A DNA stretch of 49,193 nucleotides from a virus. The stretch spans positions 1 through 49,193 of the IMG/VR virus record IMGVR_UViG_3300033144_001711. The stretch is one strand, 5' to 3'. Positions 7,466 through 17,530 of this stretch are shown here, piece by piece (the first letter of the stretch is position 1; each line of letters begins with the position of its first letter). The notes below the pieces were generated by a model. It was not told the DNA's origin. It did no database searches and saw nothing but the letters and a program-made list of their open reading frames with translations. Made by a program: the position numbers and the translations under genes.

Positions 7466-10400
7466 CTATTCCTTTATCACTTCTAGTGCTTTATCATCTA
7501 TGTACATCTTGCTCTCGTGAGAGTCGATGATAACTTGTTTAAGTTCAGCCCGCTTCTGTAGCGGGATGTCTGTCATGTCGTCGATCATAGGTAACAGGCG
7601 TGTCATATCTACTTCCTTGTCGGCCATAGCATCAACAATGGTCTTCTGAAGAGTGGTAGTTAACAGACCGTCATTCTGTTGGAAGTTCATAATGTCCTTG
7701 GCTAGGGCTGCTCTCTTACCTTCGGGCCAATCCTCCCATAAGTTCATGACACCTTCGAGTTGCCTGTGTACGTCGTCTCGTGTCATGGTACCGTCACCGT
7801 AGAACCTGAGCAGCGTCGAGAAGTACCGTGAGGTCTCCTTTACGATGTTATCATAGTTCTCCTTCTGGTTCCATATCTCGTTCTGGAAGTTGTAGTACTG
7901 CATCTCTTCGCGGGTGCGAACGCCAAACACTCCCCTAGCTAGGGCAGAGTTAAGTGTGGGGGTCAGGGGCAGCGGGTTACCGCTGGCTGAGTACCACTGG
8001 TTCATCTTATACCCGGTATACGACAACACAACATCGTTATACAGTGGTAAGGCACCCTTAAGGATGTTATCTCCGAGGAACATGAACTTCTCATGTGCCG
8101 GTAGGTCCGGATTGGCATTGAAAACACGCATACCCATATCAAACCCTTCTAGGGTCTTGGAGGCTATGTTGCCAAAGGCACCAAATGCCGCCTTTATGGG
8201 CTGACTCATCAGGGTATCGAACTGCATGTCGATGAGACGGTTCAAATCAATACCCGGAGTAGCAAACCCTGCGTCTAGGTTCTTCCAATCTTCAATTGTC
8301 AAGTTACCTATCGCATTGAATGTGTTCTCGATGATGCCTGCACTGATAAGATCGGTCAATGAGATGCCAGTATCGCCTATCTGGCGATCAGACACACCCA
8401 TGTCCACTAGCCACTGGTCGGCCATGTCTCTCGCACCGTACATATTGGCTCCATACAGCAGGTATGTGCCAAACAGTACACGTAGCTGGTCTCCACCCTT
8501 GATAGCGGGGTTAGCACCGATCAGCCCAAGGGCTGCTTTGTGCTGGAAGGACAGGAACTGGGTACCTACACTGAGGATACCGCTCTGGTAGGCGAAGTTG
8601 TTAGGTCGTACCATGCCTAGGGCTAGGTTAGATGCGTCTACACGCAGCTTCTCCCAGTCGCTACGGGTGAACTCAAGGATGCTCTTGGCTCCCTTATCGT
8701 CCAGTGCCCGTCTTACGGCTAGGTTCCATGTGAATGTGAGGTTGTTCTTCTCGCCAAAGTTGAAGCCCACGTCTTGGAACTTCTGCATGACTGCCTTACT
8801 GAACTGTCGGGTGCGGTAGCCTATCGTGCCCATCATACCATCGTCTGCTACCTTCCTGAACTGCTGTGTACCACCTGCAAAGGAGTGGACATCGACCAAG
8901 TCGAGTAGACCTGACCTGTCGAACTCCTTAACTAGGAGTCGGTACTCCTTCTCAGTGAGCTTCATGCTCTTAGCCATGGTCTTGACGGACCAACCATCCT
9001 CATAGCCGCTCTTACGCAGGGCTGTCACGCCCCGTCTGATAGCGATAGCGTCCTTGAAGAACTGTCGTGAAGCCACATAGGTAGGCTTAAGCGGCATCAG
9101 GTACCCTATCTGGGAACTCTGTAGGAACGCTTGCCTGAATGGACGTAGTACTAGGAAGGCCTTGAATGCAGCGGAGCGCATCGTACGCAGAGGGTCAAGG
9201 GTCATAGCCCCTTTCTCTAGGCGTGCTGACTTAGCGCCTGTTACTCTGTTGATAGCCGTGGCTACGGACAGGGCTGCTTCTCTCAGCTTCGGTATCATCA
9301 TGGACTCAGTGCCCTCGATCAACCTCATGTAGTCAAGAAGTTCCCTACCTTGCTGCATCTGTGTCTTGAGTTCTTTGTTAACTTCGTTCTGGGCCATCCG
9401 GCGGAGCCGATTAGACAACACTTCAAGGTCAAAGCTGTCTAACAGCTGAGCCTCGTTTTTGAACAGGTGACCGTAGTCCGCTCTCCAAGCTCCCTTGATT
9501 GACTTGAGTGTATCTTCGTGTGTTAACTGCCGCGCGGCCATACCCAGCCCTCTTTCGAGTGCTTTGGTAGGATCTTCTAGCTTAGCTCTGTTACCGTTTA
9601 CGTCCGGAAGCCTATCGTAGTTACGCTCATCCCAGAACATGCGGCCTTCTCTATGGATAGACTGCTTCTGGAAGAGGGTTGACTCTGACTGTGCTATATC
9701 AGAGGCTCTCACTACCCTGAAGGTAACTCCTCGACTTCTCTCGTCTTCGGCACGACCTGCTCTACGAGCAAATCGCTCTGCTTCGGCCTGTGTCCCAGCC
9801 GTTCTAATTGCTTCAGAAGTGCGTCCCGCTGCACCTGCGCGGACAGTTCCGTTAACCGCAATGCCGCTCTGCTCTTTGACAATGTAATACGGGTCATCAT
9901 AGAACCTATAGGAATAGTTGTGGTGATAGTCAAGGGGCTTGGTGTCTAGTTTCCCTACCTTGTACGCATCCTCTCTGAGGATAATACGGGTTGCCTTGTG
10001 TCCTGTCTCGTTGGCTGCATCAATGGCGATGTCGAGTTCCATTACCCTGCCGCCTCCGTTGTACAGGTCATCCAGCTCACGTCCAGTTAACTTAACCATC
10101 TTTCCGGACACTGGATCAAGCACCATCCCGCTACCAATACCAGCTCTATCAAGGATAAGCCCGTGGTACTTAGCTCCATCCCCCATGGGGAGAGCAGACT
10201 GGTAGCCCAAGGCTTGCCAGTCACGGTACAGCCTGCGATTGAACAGCTCGTGCATGGTGTCCATGCCCTGCCGTATCGCAATGATACCCTCAACCTGTGC
10301 ATCTGTGATGCCATCATACTTAGCGTATATCTCAGAGATGTCCGGAGCCCTACCGTGGTCCTTAGCGAACCCCTCGCCCCACTCTGTGACGCTAGCAACG

Positions 10401-12517
10401 AAGGCTTTGTCTTCCTTACCTAGTTTGTAGTAAGGCTTGAACATCATCTCGAAGTTCTTCTTGATGCTATGCTCACCCATGTACGCCTTAAGGAAGGAGC
10501 CGTAGATCTCGTCTCCGAACTTGGCGTTGGGTGCTAAGAGTACACGGGGTACTAGCCCCGTACTCTGGAATGTGTTGGAACCTAGGACTTCTTTGTCCGT
10601 AAAGTGCCAGAAGCGTTCCTGATCGTAAGTGAGATAGAAAGTCTCGTCGGCTGTGTCTCCTCCAACAATCCTACCAGCCGTAGCGCTATCCACATCTCCC
10701 TTAGTAACTGCGCGGGCAAATGCGTCTGCATCTTCGAAGACAGGTTCGAGGGTGCCGTCTGCTCGTACGCGCTGGATATTAACCTTTCCAAGGTGAGGGT
10801 CGATGTCGAGGGCTTCTTCCATTGCGTCTTCAATGTTCTTGTAACCTCCTTCCGCGCTGTCGCCTACGACAACACGCATACGGTACCCTGTGCCGTTCTC
10901 TAACATGTCTAGTGTGGACATACGACCGTGTACCACGGCACCATCTGCCATGTCCAGTAAGTCTATGTCCTTATTGATAGCTCTTGTGCGGTCGCTCTTA
11001 GTTAAGGCCTGCCCCGTAATGGAGTCAGTACTCTCTATCAGCTCCTCTCGCACGCGCTCGTTGAACTCTACCATCCTCTTAGAGCCATCAGGTAACTCAG
11101 TTACATCAATGGCACCCGGACGTGGGAGCATGGCTGGTACAGCCTCGTCTCCACCCAGTCCGAACTGTACACCGAGTTGCTCTCGCTGTACTAACTCGTC
11201 TATGTTGGAGGCTACGCGGTGAGCGCCTACTGCACGGGCTGCGTTAGCTGCCTCTACGGAGCTTGACGCCCCTCTCATGACCCTACTTACTCCCTTAACT
11301 GCGGCTCTAGCTACGACAGCTGTGAACACTCCCTCTAGGAAGCCCTCAAAGTTGCCCATCCATATGTCACCCTTGTCTCTGACACTGGTACCATCGAAGA
11401 CGTCCTCAGTGAACAGGGCATCTAGCTGCTCTAGGAGAGCGTACCGCGTTACGAGCTTGTCCCCCTCGTTACTCTCTTTGATCTTCAACAGCCCATCGTT
11501 GAGACGCCTATAGAAAGCACTCAGCTCTCCATGGCTCATCGCTGTTATGGTGTCCCGCATCTCCTGTCTGTTCCAACCAAGGGCTGCCCCTGAGAGACCC
11601 AGCGTTTCCATGCCTGCTGCTTCCCGTATGATGTTGAGAGTGTGGACACGTATTACTAGGGGGAAGACAGGTGTCATGTCGGTATAGGTTACCTGTGCTA
11701 GCGCATCACCTACACCGTGAAACCCGTTCCTTGCCACGATCTCTTGGAAGTCCCATATGTGCTCTCTGCGTGCAGCGGCAGTATACTTGAGCATGGAGTC
11801 AACTAGGTCCTGACCGGAGGTCCTACGGTACATCTCGTTGAACTCAGCGATAGGTTTATCCTCTCCGCCTGCATTAAAGAGGAGCATCAACGCATGGACG
11901 CGAGGTGTTACCCTACGCAGGTCCATCTTATTTGATTCTGTGGCCAAGGCTTTTATCTTACCAGCTTGGTCTAGTCCCTGATAGTACTCAGAGTCCAGTA
12001 GCCCACCGGTAATGATGTCGAAGTCCGTATTGTACAGCACTGTGCGCTCGTACAGCTCGTCCATCACTGTACCACTAGCCATGTTCGCCTCCTTACGTAC
12101 GTCGTACGAAGAAGTATCCCTAAGGATAATGCTCTCGGAGAGGGCTACGTTCGATGCTCCCGCCTCGGAGGGCTTGTTAGCTTCCGGAGGCGCTTGCTCA
12201 AAGAGGAGTTGCTCTTGGGCCTGTCCGAATAGCTGCTCTAGCTGGGCCTCTGCACCGCTAGGGGTACGTGGCGTATCTTCTATGTTCTCCATAGGCAAGT
12301 GTTCGCCACTCTCACGCAGGTCAGTAGTGAACTGATCGACAGGCTTACCATCGAAGTGCAAGGGTGGAGTAGGCCTGTGAGTAGTGGCCATTACTTCAGC
12401 CCCTTCCATGGTACGTGCCTGTAGGCCTGTCCCACGAGGATCGTTTTGAATCCCTGCTGGACGGTCTCTGGCTAAGGCCAGTTCCTCTGCGCTAGGTTTC
12501 TTATCGAACTTCCCCAC
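7466..12517 (-). CDS. Very large internal virion/ejection protein (T7 gp16-like position)
   Basis: At 1683 residues this is the largest gene of the window and is longer than T7 gp16 (about 1318). The N-terminal 140 residues are low-complexity and Pro/Glu-rich. The rest is long helical sequence with hydrophobic patches near residues 1330-1400. I see no clear lytic transglycosylase active site, unlike T7 gp16. It starts at a GTG at 12517 with a strong GGAGGAG site and TAGTG coupling to the upstream gene. It probably enters the cell first and helps translocate the genome. A polyvalent protein with embedded protective domains is the alternative. Confidence 0.7.
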   Translation of the reverse strand: MGKFDKKPSAEELALARDRPAGIQNDPRGTGLQARTMEGAEVMATTHRPTPPLHFDGKPVDQFTTDLRESGEHLPMENIEDTPRTPSGAEAQLEQLFGQAQEQLLFEQAPPEANKPSEAGASNVALSESIILRDTSSYDVRKEANMASGTVMDELYERTVLYNTDFDIITGGLLDSEYYQGLDQAGKIKALATESNKMDLRRVTPRVHALMLLFNAGGEDKPIAEFNEMYRRTSGQDLVDSMLKYTAAARREHIWDFQEIVARNGFHGVGDALAQVTYTDMTPVFPLVIRVHTLNIIREAAGMETLGLSGAALGWNRQEMRDTITAMSHGELSAFYRRLNDGLLKIKESNEGDKLVTRYALLEQLDALFTEDVFDGTSVRDKGDIWMGNFEGFLEGVFTAVVARAAVKGVSRVMRGASSSVEAANAARAVGAHRVASNIDELVQREQLGVQFGLGGDEAVPAMLPRPGAIDVTELPDGSKRMVEFNERVREELIESTDSITGQALTKSDRTRAINKDIDLLDMADGAVVHGRMSTLDMLENGTGYRMRVVVGDSAEGGYKNIEDAMEEALDIDPHLGKVNIQRVRADGTLEPVFEDADAFARAVTKGDVDSATAGRIVGGDTADETFYLTYDQERFWHFTDKEVLGSNTFQSTGLVPRVLLAPNAKFGDEIYGSFLKAYMGEHSIKKNFEMMFKPYYKLGKEDKAFVASVTEWGEGFAKDHGRAPDISEIYAKYDGITDAQVEGIIAIRQGMDTMHELFNRRLYRDWQALGYQSALPMGDGAKYHGLILDRAGIGSGMVLDPVSGKMVKLTGRELDDLYNGGGRVMELDIAIDAANETGHKATRIILREDAYKVGKLDTKPLDYHHNYSYRFYDDPYYIVKEQSGIAVNGTVRAGAAGRTSEAIRTAGTQAEAERFARRAGRAEDERSRGVTFRVVRASDIAQSESTLFQKQSIHREGRMFWDERNYDRLPDVNGNRAKLEDPTKALERGLGMAARQLTHEDTLKSIKGAWRADYGHLFKNEAQLLDSFDLEVLSNRLRRMAQNEVNKELKTQMQQGRELLDYMRLIEGTESMMIPKLREAALSVATAINRVTGAKSARLEKGAMTLDPLRTMRSAAFKAFLVLRPFRQAFLQSSQIGYLMPLKPTYVASRQFFKDAIAIRRGVTALRKSGYEDGWSVKTMAKSMKLTEKEYRLLVKEFDRSGLLDLVDVHSFAGGTQQFRKVADDGMMGTIGYRTRQFSKAVMQKFQDVGFNFGEKNNLTFTWNLAVRRALDDKGAKSILEFTRSDWEKLRVDASNLALGMVRPNNFAYQSGILSVGTQFLSFQHKAALGLIGANPAIKGGDQLRVLFGTYLLYGANMYGARDMADQWLVDMGVSDRQIGDTGISLTDLISAGIIENTFNAIGNLTIEDWKNLDAGFATPGIDLNRLIDMQFDTLMSQPIKAAFGAFGNIASKTLEGFDMGMRVFNANPDLPAHEKFMFLGDNILKGALPLYNDVVLSYTGYKMNQWYSASGNPLPLTPTLNSALARGVFGVRTREEMQYYNFQNEIWNQKENYDNIVKETSRYFSTLLRFYGDGTMTRDDVHRQLEGVMNLWEDWPEGKRAALAKDIMNFQQNDGLLTTTLQKTIVDAMADKEVDMTRLLPMIDDMTDIPLQKRAELKQVIIDSHESKMYIDDKALEVIKE

Positions 12518-12951
12518 TATACTCCTCCACCTGCTATGGATGCAGCCTTCCCTACTAGCTCAGTGAACGAGTCACCTAGGGCTTGATTGCTATCTGCCGT
12601 ATCTTGATTGATCTGTGCTTGGTCGTTGAGCGACTCTATCCGACGGTTAGACTCCCGTACGAACAGGTCATCTGCTACAGCTACATTCTTCTGTGTCTGG
12701 AGTGCCGCCTGTGTCCCCATAACAGCGGAACTATCTAGCGACATGCCACCTAGTGCAGCCTGACCGGCCCCACTGATTGCCTCACCTTGTGCGATCCTGA
12801 AGTTAGCTAGGAACGCACGACGCCTGTGAAGGCTACGCACCATCGTCTGTTGACGCTGCTCTTGCCTAGCTTTGAATAGTGCGTTTCTAGCACGCTTCCT
12901 AAACTTATTAGATTTGTCTAGTCCAAAGAATGAACCACCTGCAACAGCCAT
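12517..12951 (-). CDS. Internal virion protein (T7 gp14-like)
   Basis: A 144-residue protein with a basic N-terminus (many Arg and Lys to about residue 50), a Gly/Ala-rich middle and an amphipathic Asn/Gln/Asp-rich C-terminal half. Small proteins of this kind, immediately upstream of the large core proteins, are the gp14 equivalents that form the outer-membrane channel during ejection. It is coupled by TAATG to the nozzle gene and by TAGTG to the 1683-residue gene. The assignment rests on position and composition. Confidence 0.62.
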   Translation of the reverse strand: MAVAGGSFFGLDKSNKFRKRARNALFKARQEQRQQTMVRSLHRRRAFLANFRIAQGEAISGAGQAALGGMSLDSSAVMGTQAALQTQKNVAVADDLFVRESNRRIESLNDQAQINQDTADSNQALGDSFTELVGKAASIAGGGV

Positions 12952-15380
12952 TACTTACCTCTTGATACTTTGTAGTTTGTAGTGAAACCTAGGATGTGAC
13001 TATCTTTAGTTGCAGCCCCATCGAATCGTAGTTGTAAGACTCTACCTCGTCCACGGATCTTGTTACGTGTGGTGACGACTGGGTAACCGCTAACATCGTC
13101 AGCAGCCGAAGGTACGAATGCCCTCGTGTGGCGATAGGTTTCGTTTTGTGAACCGATTTTACCCGAGATATCATCATCCGTCCAATCCCAATACGCCGTA
13201 AGAAGGTTCGAGGATTCGTTAACTCCGTCCCATCCGTCTCCGGCCGCAATGTATCCAGTCTCGGTACGCTTAGCGAACACCGTAATGACTGGTGCTTGCC
13301 GTCTTCGTTGAAAGTCTCCAAGGTTATCCCATCCTGTTACAACATAGGGCAACGGAGACTCCGCTCCATTGAAGTCTATGTAGTCTGTTTGATTAAGGTC
13401 ACAAGTGACCAGTGAATTAGTTGACTGCGCTGTCCATTTGATCTTCTTGTTGTTTGCTGCGCTGTCTGAGTCAGTGATGCTGAATGCACCAAGGAGCCCA
13501 GTCGCAGCGGTAGTATTGAACACGTACTTGTAGTACGCCCCTACCCTAAGGTCCAGCACGAGTGTGTTGGCGTAGTGGTTGGTGTTGTCTCCGCTGTCTC
13601 CGTAAAGGAAGTACACACGGTTAAGTGCCGAGTCATGTACAGTCTGTACTGTTGACTGGTTAGCTTCAGGGATCGCGTTCCATAGTGTCAGCACCAACTG
13701 GTCACTCAGGCTCGACTCTTCGATGACCCTCGTGTACTTGTTAGGTGCAAGGACATGGATGCCCCGAGGGCCTGTGTATATAGACCTATTGCCAATAACA
13801 ATAGGTGATCTTCCCGACGAACACTCTGCTTCAGTGATCTTCCGGACACTGTACTGACTAGCAGTGAAGAGTCCACGACGTCCACCTCCTATCTCCCAGA
13901 TACCACGATCTGAGTATATGATTAGTGCATCCTTCAGTGTTAACATCCTCTGGACGTTACCTAGATTAGGGATCACTACGGTGCCACCGTCCGAGGATGA
14001 TAGCATGTTGAATTCTGGGTTGGTTGGGTCAGCCTCTTGATGACAGGCGCTAAACCCTGCTGGCTTCTGGGCAATCTTCGAGAAGAAGACTGTGTCAGCC
14101 CACTCCCCGTCTTGAATGCCAGCAAACCAAGCTCTACCTGCAAAGTACGCACAAGCTGTGGGTCCTGCTGATAGCGCCTTACCGTCGCTCTTAGGCAGCG
14201 ACACATTACCGTTGATCTGTCCTGTCTTAGTGACTGTGCCCCACTCCAAATCAGTACCCGGATATGCTGGATACGTTATGGTGAATGTAGTAGTGTCAGA
14301 GACAGTGATCTCATGGTAACCATTGAGATTCGACAGTGTGACTGGTTGGATGATGAAGTAGTCTAGTCCGATCTGAGTGCCTGACATGGTAACGAAGTCA
14401 CCCGTATCCCTACCATGCACGGCTTCTGTAACTATGGTGATGACAGAGCCAGTCTGGTACGTACCAGAGCTAACAGTAATCGAATCAATCAGGACCTCAT
14501 CTCCCTCGTTGGTAGTGCTACCTGAATAGCGCGTATCCAACGGATCAAGTAGCAAGGCACCCTGTGGTGCACTTGACTGCCCGAACCTCTCACCTACTAG
14601 CTTAGCTGAGTCAAACTCCTGTATACCATCTAGGTCAGAGTACCCTACATCAGTGATGCGACGGTAGCCCTTGTACCATATCATAGCCTTACTAGGATAG
14701 TTACCCTGCACGTCGAAGTACGATGGTGAACTGCCGCTCTCAATATCAAACTCGATCCAACCACGGTTACGTAGATTGTATCTATGGTCATCATCAATGA
14801 CAGACGGTGTTGACTGAAAAGGCAACCCGTCATCGATACCATCGAAGTCTCTGACTTGGATGCTAATGGGATGGTAGGTGAATTCGTTAGTGGTAAGATT
14901 GTAGGAGACGTAGAAAGGCCTGAGATACTGTTGTGTTACCAGTAGTACTCCCCGTCCCTGTGCAAACTGACATACTCCAGTGGCTATGGTAGCCTGTGGA
15001 TTGGTAACAATGTCTACTGCGAATTGGTCAAGGATAGTTACCTGAGGGTTATACGTAGTACTCAGAGTCTCACTGTCATCTGTGAACTGTAACGTAGCTC
15101 CTATCTGATGAACGATGAAGTTCTTAGTAGGGTCACCGCCGACGCCTCGCCACTTATATGTGGTGTAGGCGTCAGAGGTTCCGATAGTCAGTCCAGTTGC
15201 ATGAGAAGCCCCACCGCTTTCTTGGGCCAATCCCTTCCTACGACGGCGTGATCCATCGACTAGCAACTCGTAGTTGCGTTCATCGACAGAGTACCCATCA
15301 GGGAAACTGATCTCTCCGGACTCAGTGTTGAGTCCTTTGTTCAGTTGAAAGTGGTTCTTGGCTTTCTGTGCTTCAGGCAT
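12951..15380 (-). CDS. Tail nozzle / tail tubular protein B-like (T7 gp12-like)
   Basis: An 809-residue protein, close to the 794 residues of T7 gp12. It is rich in beta-type sequence, with repeated Tyr/Trp/Gly/Asp motifs fitting the beta-propeller nozzle at the tip of short tails. The N-terminus contains a Lys/Gly-rich L-N-T-E-S-G-E-I-S-F-P-D-G segment typical of this family in marine podoviruses. It lies between the tail adaptor region and the internal core genes, as in T7, and is coupled by TAATG to the gp14-like gene. Confidence 0.75.
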   Translation of the reverse strand: MPEAQKAKNHFQLNKGLNTESGEISFPDGYSVDERNYELLVDGSRRRRKGLAQESGGASHATGLTIGTSDAYTTYKWRGVGGDPTKNFIVHQIGATLQFTDDSETLSTTYNPQVTILDQFAVDIVTNPQATIATGVCQFAQGRGVLLVTQQYLRPFYVSYNLTTNEFTYHPISIQVRDFDGIDDGLPFQSTPSVIDDDHRYNLRNRGWIEFDIESGSSPSYFDVQGNYPSKAMIWYKGYRRITDVGYSDLDGIQEFDSAKLVGERFGQSSAPQGALLLDPLDTRYSGSTTNEGDEVLIDSITVSSGTYQTGSVITIVTEAVHGRDTGDFVTMSGTQIGLDYFIIQPVTLSNLNGYHEITVSDTTTFTITYPAYPGTDLEWGTVTKTGQINGNVSLPKSDGKALSAGPTACAYFAGRAWFAGIQDGEWADTVFFSKIAQKPAGFSACHQEADPTNPEFNMLSSSDGGTVVIPNLGNVQRMLTLKDALIIYSDRGIWEIGGGRRGLFTASQYSVRKITEAECSSGRSPIVIGNRSIYTGPRGIHVLAPNKYTRVIEESSLSDQLVLTLWNAIPEANQSTVQTVHDSALNRVYFLYGDSGDNTNHYANTLVLDLRVGAYYKYVFNTTAATGLLGAFSITDSDSAANNKKIKWTAQSTNSLVTCDLNQTDYIDFNGAESPLPYVVTGWDNLGDFQRRRQAPVITVFAKRTETGYIAAGDGWDGVNESSNLLTAYWDWTDDDISGKIGSQNETYRHTRAFVPSAADDVSGYPVVTTRNKIRGRGRVLQLRFDGAATKDSHILGFTTNYKVSRGK

Positions 15381-15383
15381 TAC

Positions 15384-15887
15384 TTACTCTTGTTTTGCTT
15401 TGGCTTTTTTCCGCCGGGTGGGTTTACTGTCCTTATTTGCTTTGGTGCTGCTCCCTTTTCTGGCAGCGGGAGCTTCTTCTTTGGGAATCTCACTGGGGGT
15501 ATCGGTACTGGTATCGTCGCCATTGTCTAGTCCTAGTTCCTGTTTGATTTCATCGGAGAGGGCATCTAAGCTCTCTTCGGGGGTTATCTTCTTGGCTTCC
15601 TCAACGTCGTGTAGTACCTTGTGAGCTGCCAAGCGAGCCTTGTTAGCTCGAATGTCGCTCTTGTCCCACTCGCGGTTAAGCCATGCGGTTATCTTGTCTT
15701 TTAGGACAGTTGGACTTGTCCATTGTCCTTGAAAGTACTTGGGGATCTGTGCATCTAGCCTATCCGGATCCGGTCGTGCGTGTACGAGAGCAGACTCCCT
15801 GTTGCCTTTGATTACCCACTTCTTACCCGTAGGGTCTATACGGTTTTCGAGAGCGGTGTGGCGCTCTAGGTTGAATACTTCGTTCAT
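15384..15887 (-). CDS. Hypothetical virion-associated protein with Lys-rich tail
   Basis: A 167-residue protein from the ATG at 15887, chosen because AGGAG lies about 8 bases upstream; an open frame to 16004 would run back into the adaptor gene. The N-terminal 90 residues contain Trp and aromatic residues, the middle (about 110-140) is acidic, and the last 35 residues are a Lys/Arg/Ser-rich basic tail. It sits between the tail adaptor and nozzle genes, so a structural or assembly role in the tail is likely. I do not recognise the family. Confidence 0.6.
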   Translation of the reverse strand: MNEVFNLERHTALENRIDPTGKKWVIKGNRESALVHARPDPDRLDAQIPKYFQGQWTSPTVLKDKITAWLNREWDKSDIRANKARLAAHKVLHDVEEAKKITPEESLDALSDEIKQELGLDNGDDTSTDTPSEIPKEEAPAARKGSSTKANKDSKPTRRKKAKAKQE

Positions 15888-15897
15888 AGTTGGTCTC

Positions 15898-16662
15898 CTA
15901 TGCTTTGCGTCCGTAGTTAGGGCCGCTTCGTTCCTGTTGCTGTTTCTTAGTGATGTACTTCTTACGTTGTGACCGGACTTCTGAGTTGCGTTGACGCTTG
16001 TCAACCTCCTTGGTCACACCGTCCTTGTATACATCAAAGTAAAAGGCCCGTGCCCTGTTCTTTAGCAAGACCATCAGGTTCTCCGGAAGGTCCGGTATTG
16101 CTGCGTCTGTTAAGGCTAGGGTGGGTCGTTGTACTCCCTTAGCTAGCGACTTGCTAGCTTGGAGATTAGTCTCAAGATCGGTATCATAAGAGTCGAAGTA
16201 GATAACGTCGTACCCTTCCAGTATGGTCCAGTATGTAGGAGCACTACCGTTCTTAAAGTTAAGTGTATGCCCGCTCTCTGTCATTGTCAACGTTTCTACG
16301 TCACTGTCAGAGGAGTTAAGGGACATGCTCATATTAAGGAACCGCTCTGGCTCCATGAAATTTAGTGGTATGAATCTAGCGTCGTCTCCTGCTAGGAGGC
16401 GAGTGTCGTACCATACAGTCTCGATACTGTGGAACCCTTCGGGCCTATCCATGCGCACCGGAGTGTTCGTATCAGTAGCAGTTAACTGCGAGAGGGTCTC
16501 ATTAGTCTTGAGATCGAACTCATCTACAATTATTGCGAACTCAGATAGTACTACATTAGCACACTGAAGGGACTCGATAGTAGCCGAGACCGAGTCAACC
16601 TCGTCCCCGTCCGCGTCGGATAGGATGCCTTGTACTAGTTCAAGTAATGTGCTTTTAGCCAT
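15898..16662 (-). CDS. Head-tail adaptor (T7 gp11-like tail tubular protein A)
   Basis: A 254-residue protein with a helical N-terminus, a central beta-rich domain and a basic helical C-terminus ending in many Arg/Lys/Gln residues. Its length and its place between capsid genes and the nozzle match the gatekeeper/adaptor protein that joins portal and nozzle in T7-like tails. A C(GAA)G hairpin at 16685-16699 precedes it. The ribosome-binding site is weak (AGAGAA). A role in docking the tail is inferred from order. Confidence 0.65.
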   Translation of the reverse strand: MAKSTLLELVQGILSDADGDEVDSVSATIESLQCANVVLSEFAIIVDEFDLKTNETLSQLTATDTNTPVRMDRPEGFHSIETVWYDTRLLAGDDARFIPLNFMEPERFLNMSMSLNSSDSDVETLTMTESGHTLNFKNGSAPTYWTILEGYDVIYFDSYDTDLETNLQASKSLAKGVQRPTLALTDAAIPDLPENLMVLLKNRARAFYFDVYKDGVTKEVDKRQRNSEVRSQRKKYITKKQQQERSGPNYGRKA

Positions 16663-16684
16663 TTATATTCTCTTATAGGTAGTC

Positions 16685-16699
16685 CCCCCCGAAGGGGGG
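16685..16699. repeat. Intergenic C6-GAA-G6 hairpin
   Basis: Six C, loop GAA, six G lie in the 45-bp gap between the head protein genes and the tail adaptor gene. The closing C-GAA-G geometry is the same as in the early-region array. No T-tract follows on the minus strand, so it may be a pause or processing site or an mRNA-stability element that separates head from tail expression, rather than a terminator. Confidence 0.75.
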
Positions 16700-16707
16700 A
16701 TACCGTG

Positions 16708-16950
16708 TTAGTCAGCAATCAAGCCGTGAAGTCTGAGTACTGCAAGGATCGCATTGATCTTCGCAGCATTCGTCGCATACGCATTAGCCATTGTGGCTTC
16801 TACGTACGAGCCAGTAATTTCTACTAGTGCGTCACTAGCTGTACCAAGGGTGCCATCTGTAATATCTACGATAGCAGCCGCTTGGTCACCGATCTGTGGA
16901 AGACCGCCAGTGTCAGCGAGTTTGCTTTTACCTTTTGCTGGTTGAGTCAT
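16708..16950 (-). CDS. Small head-associated protein (head fibre/decoration-like)
   Basis: An 80-residue protein: a Lys/Gly/Pro N-terminus, an Ile/Val/Thr/Ala central region and a C-terminal helix (about residues 55-78). Short proteins with a D-I-T-D-G-T-L-G-T-A-S-D pattern near capsid genes occur in many phages as minor head or head-fibre proteins. The start at 16950 has AGGAGAG about 6 bases upstream. It lies just after the 185-residue putative structural gene. Confidence 0.55.
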   Translation of the reverse strand: MTQPAKGKSKLADTGGLPQIGDQAAAIVDITDGTLGTASDALVEITGSYVEATMANAYATNAAKINAILAVLRLHGLIAD

Positions 16951-16961
16951 GGTCTACTCTC

Positions 16962-17519
16962 CTAGTTAGCTAGCGTACGACCTTGAGCACCGTGTGGAAC
17001 GAGTACTTCAAGGGTCAGGACACCAGCACCTGCTGTGAACGCGCTTTGTTCAAAGCCGAAGACTACGACTACATCCGAGTCGGACGTAGCACCACAACCA
17101 GTGACTCCGCCTACGTAGGCACCGTCACAGATGACTATGTCACCAACGCCGTCAAGGGCTGTAGTAGCGATGTCAGCGTCAATGCCAGCGGCAAGATCGT
17201 CACCAGACGAGGAACCATCCCCACCTGCTGCGTACGTACCAATGTCAAGCGTTGAGGCATCACCTGTAGTGAACACCGTTGTTACAACAAACGTAGCCCG
17301 CTGGATAGCAGACCCACGAGGGATTATAACAGACTGCGGAGGCATAGAAGCGACCGTAATAGCATCAGTGTCTTCAAGAGCAGTAGCATCAGGAAGTTCA
17401 ATAACGATTGTTTTCAACGTACCGCTATCTCCTGTTACTGCCGCAACATTGTTGTCAGCACTATGTGTACCATAACCTACGACCAGTCCATCAAAGGTGT
17501 GTGTATTTGCTCTAGGCAT
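16962..17519 (-). CDS. Putative capsid-associated structural protein
   Basis: A 185-residue acidic protein, very rich in Val, Thr, Gly, Ala and Asp, with beta-strand character and few Lys or Arg. It directly follows the major capsid gene, with an AGGGTGA site before its ATG. Its place and composition fit a head decoration or cement protein, or a protein of the head vertices. No specific family is recognised, and an additional tail-side structural role is possible. Confidence 0.6.
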   Translation of the reverse strand: MPRANTHTFDGLVVGYGTHSADNNVAAVTGDSGTLKTIVIELPDATALEDTDAITVASMPPQSVIIPRGSAIQRATFVVTTVFTTGDASTLDIGTYAAGGDGSSSGDDLAAGIDADIATTALDGVGDIVICDGAYVGGVTGCGATSDSDVVVVFGFEQSAFTAGAGVLTLEVLVPHGAQGRTLAN

Positions 17520-17530
17520 AATCAGTCACC

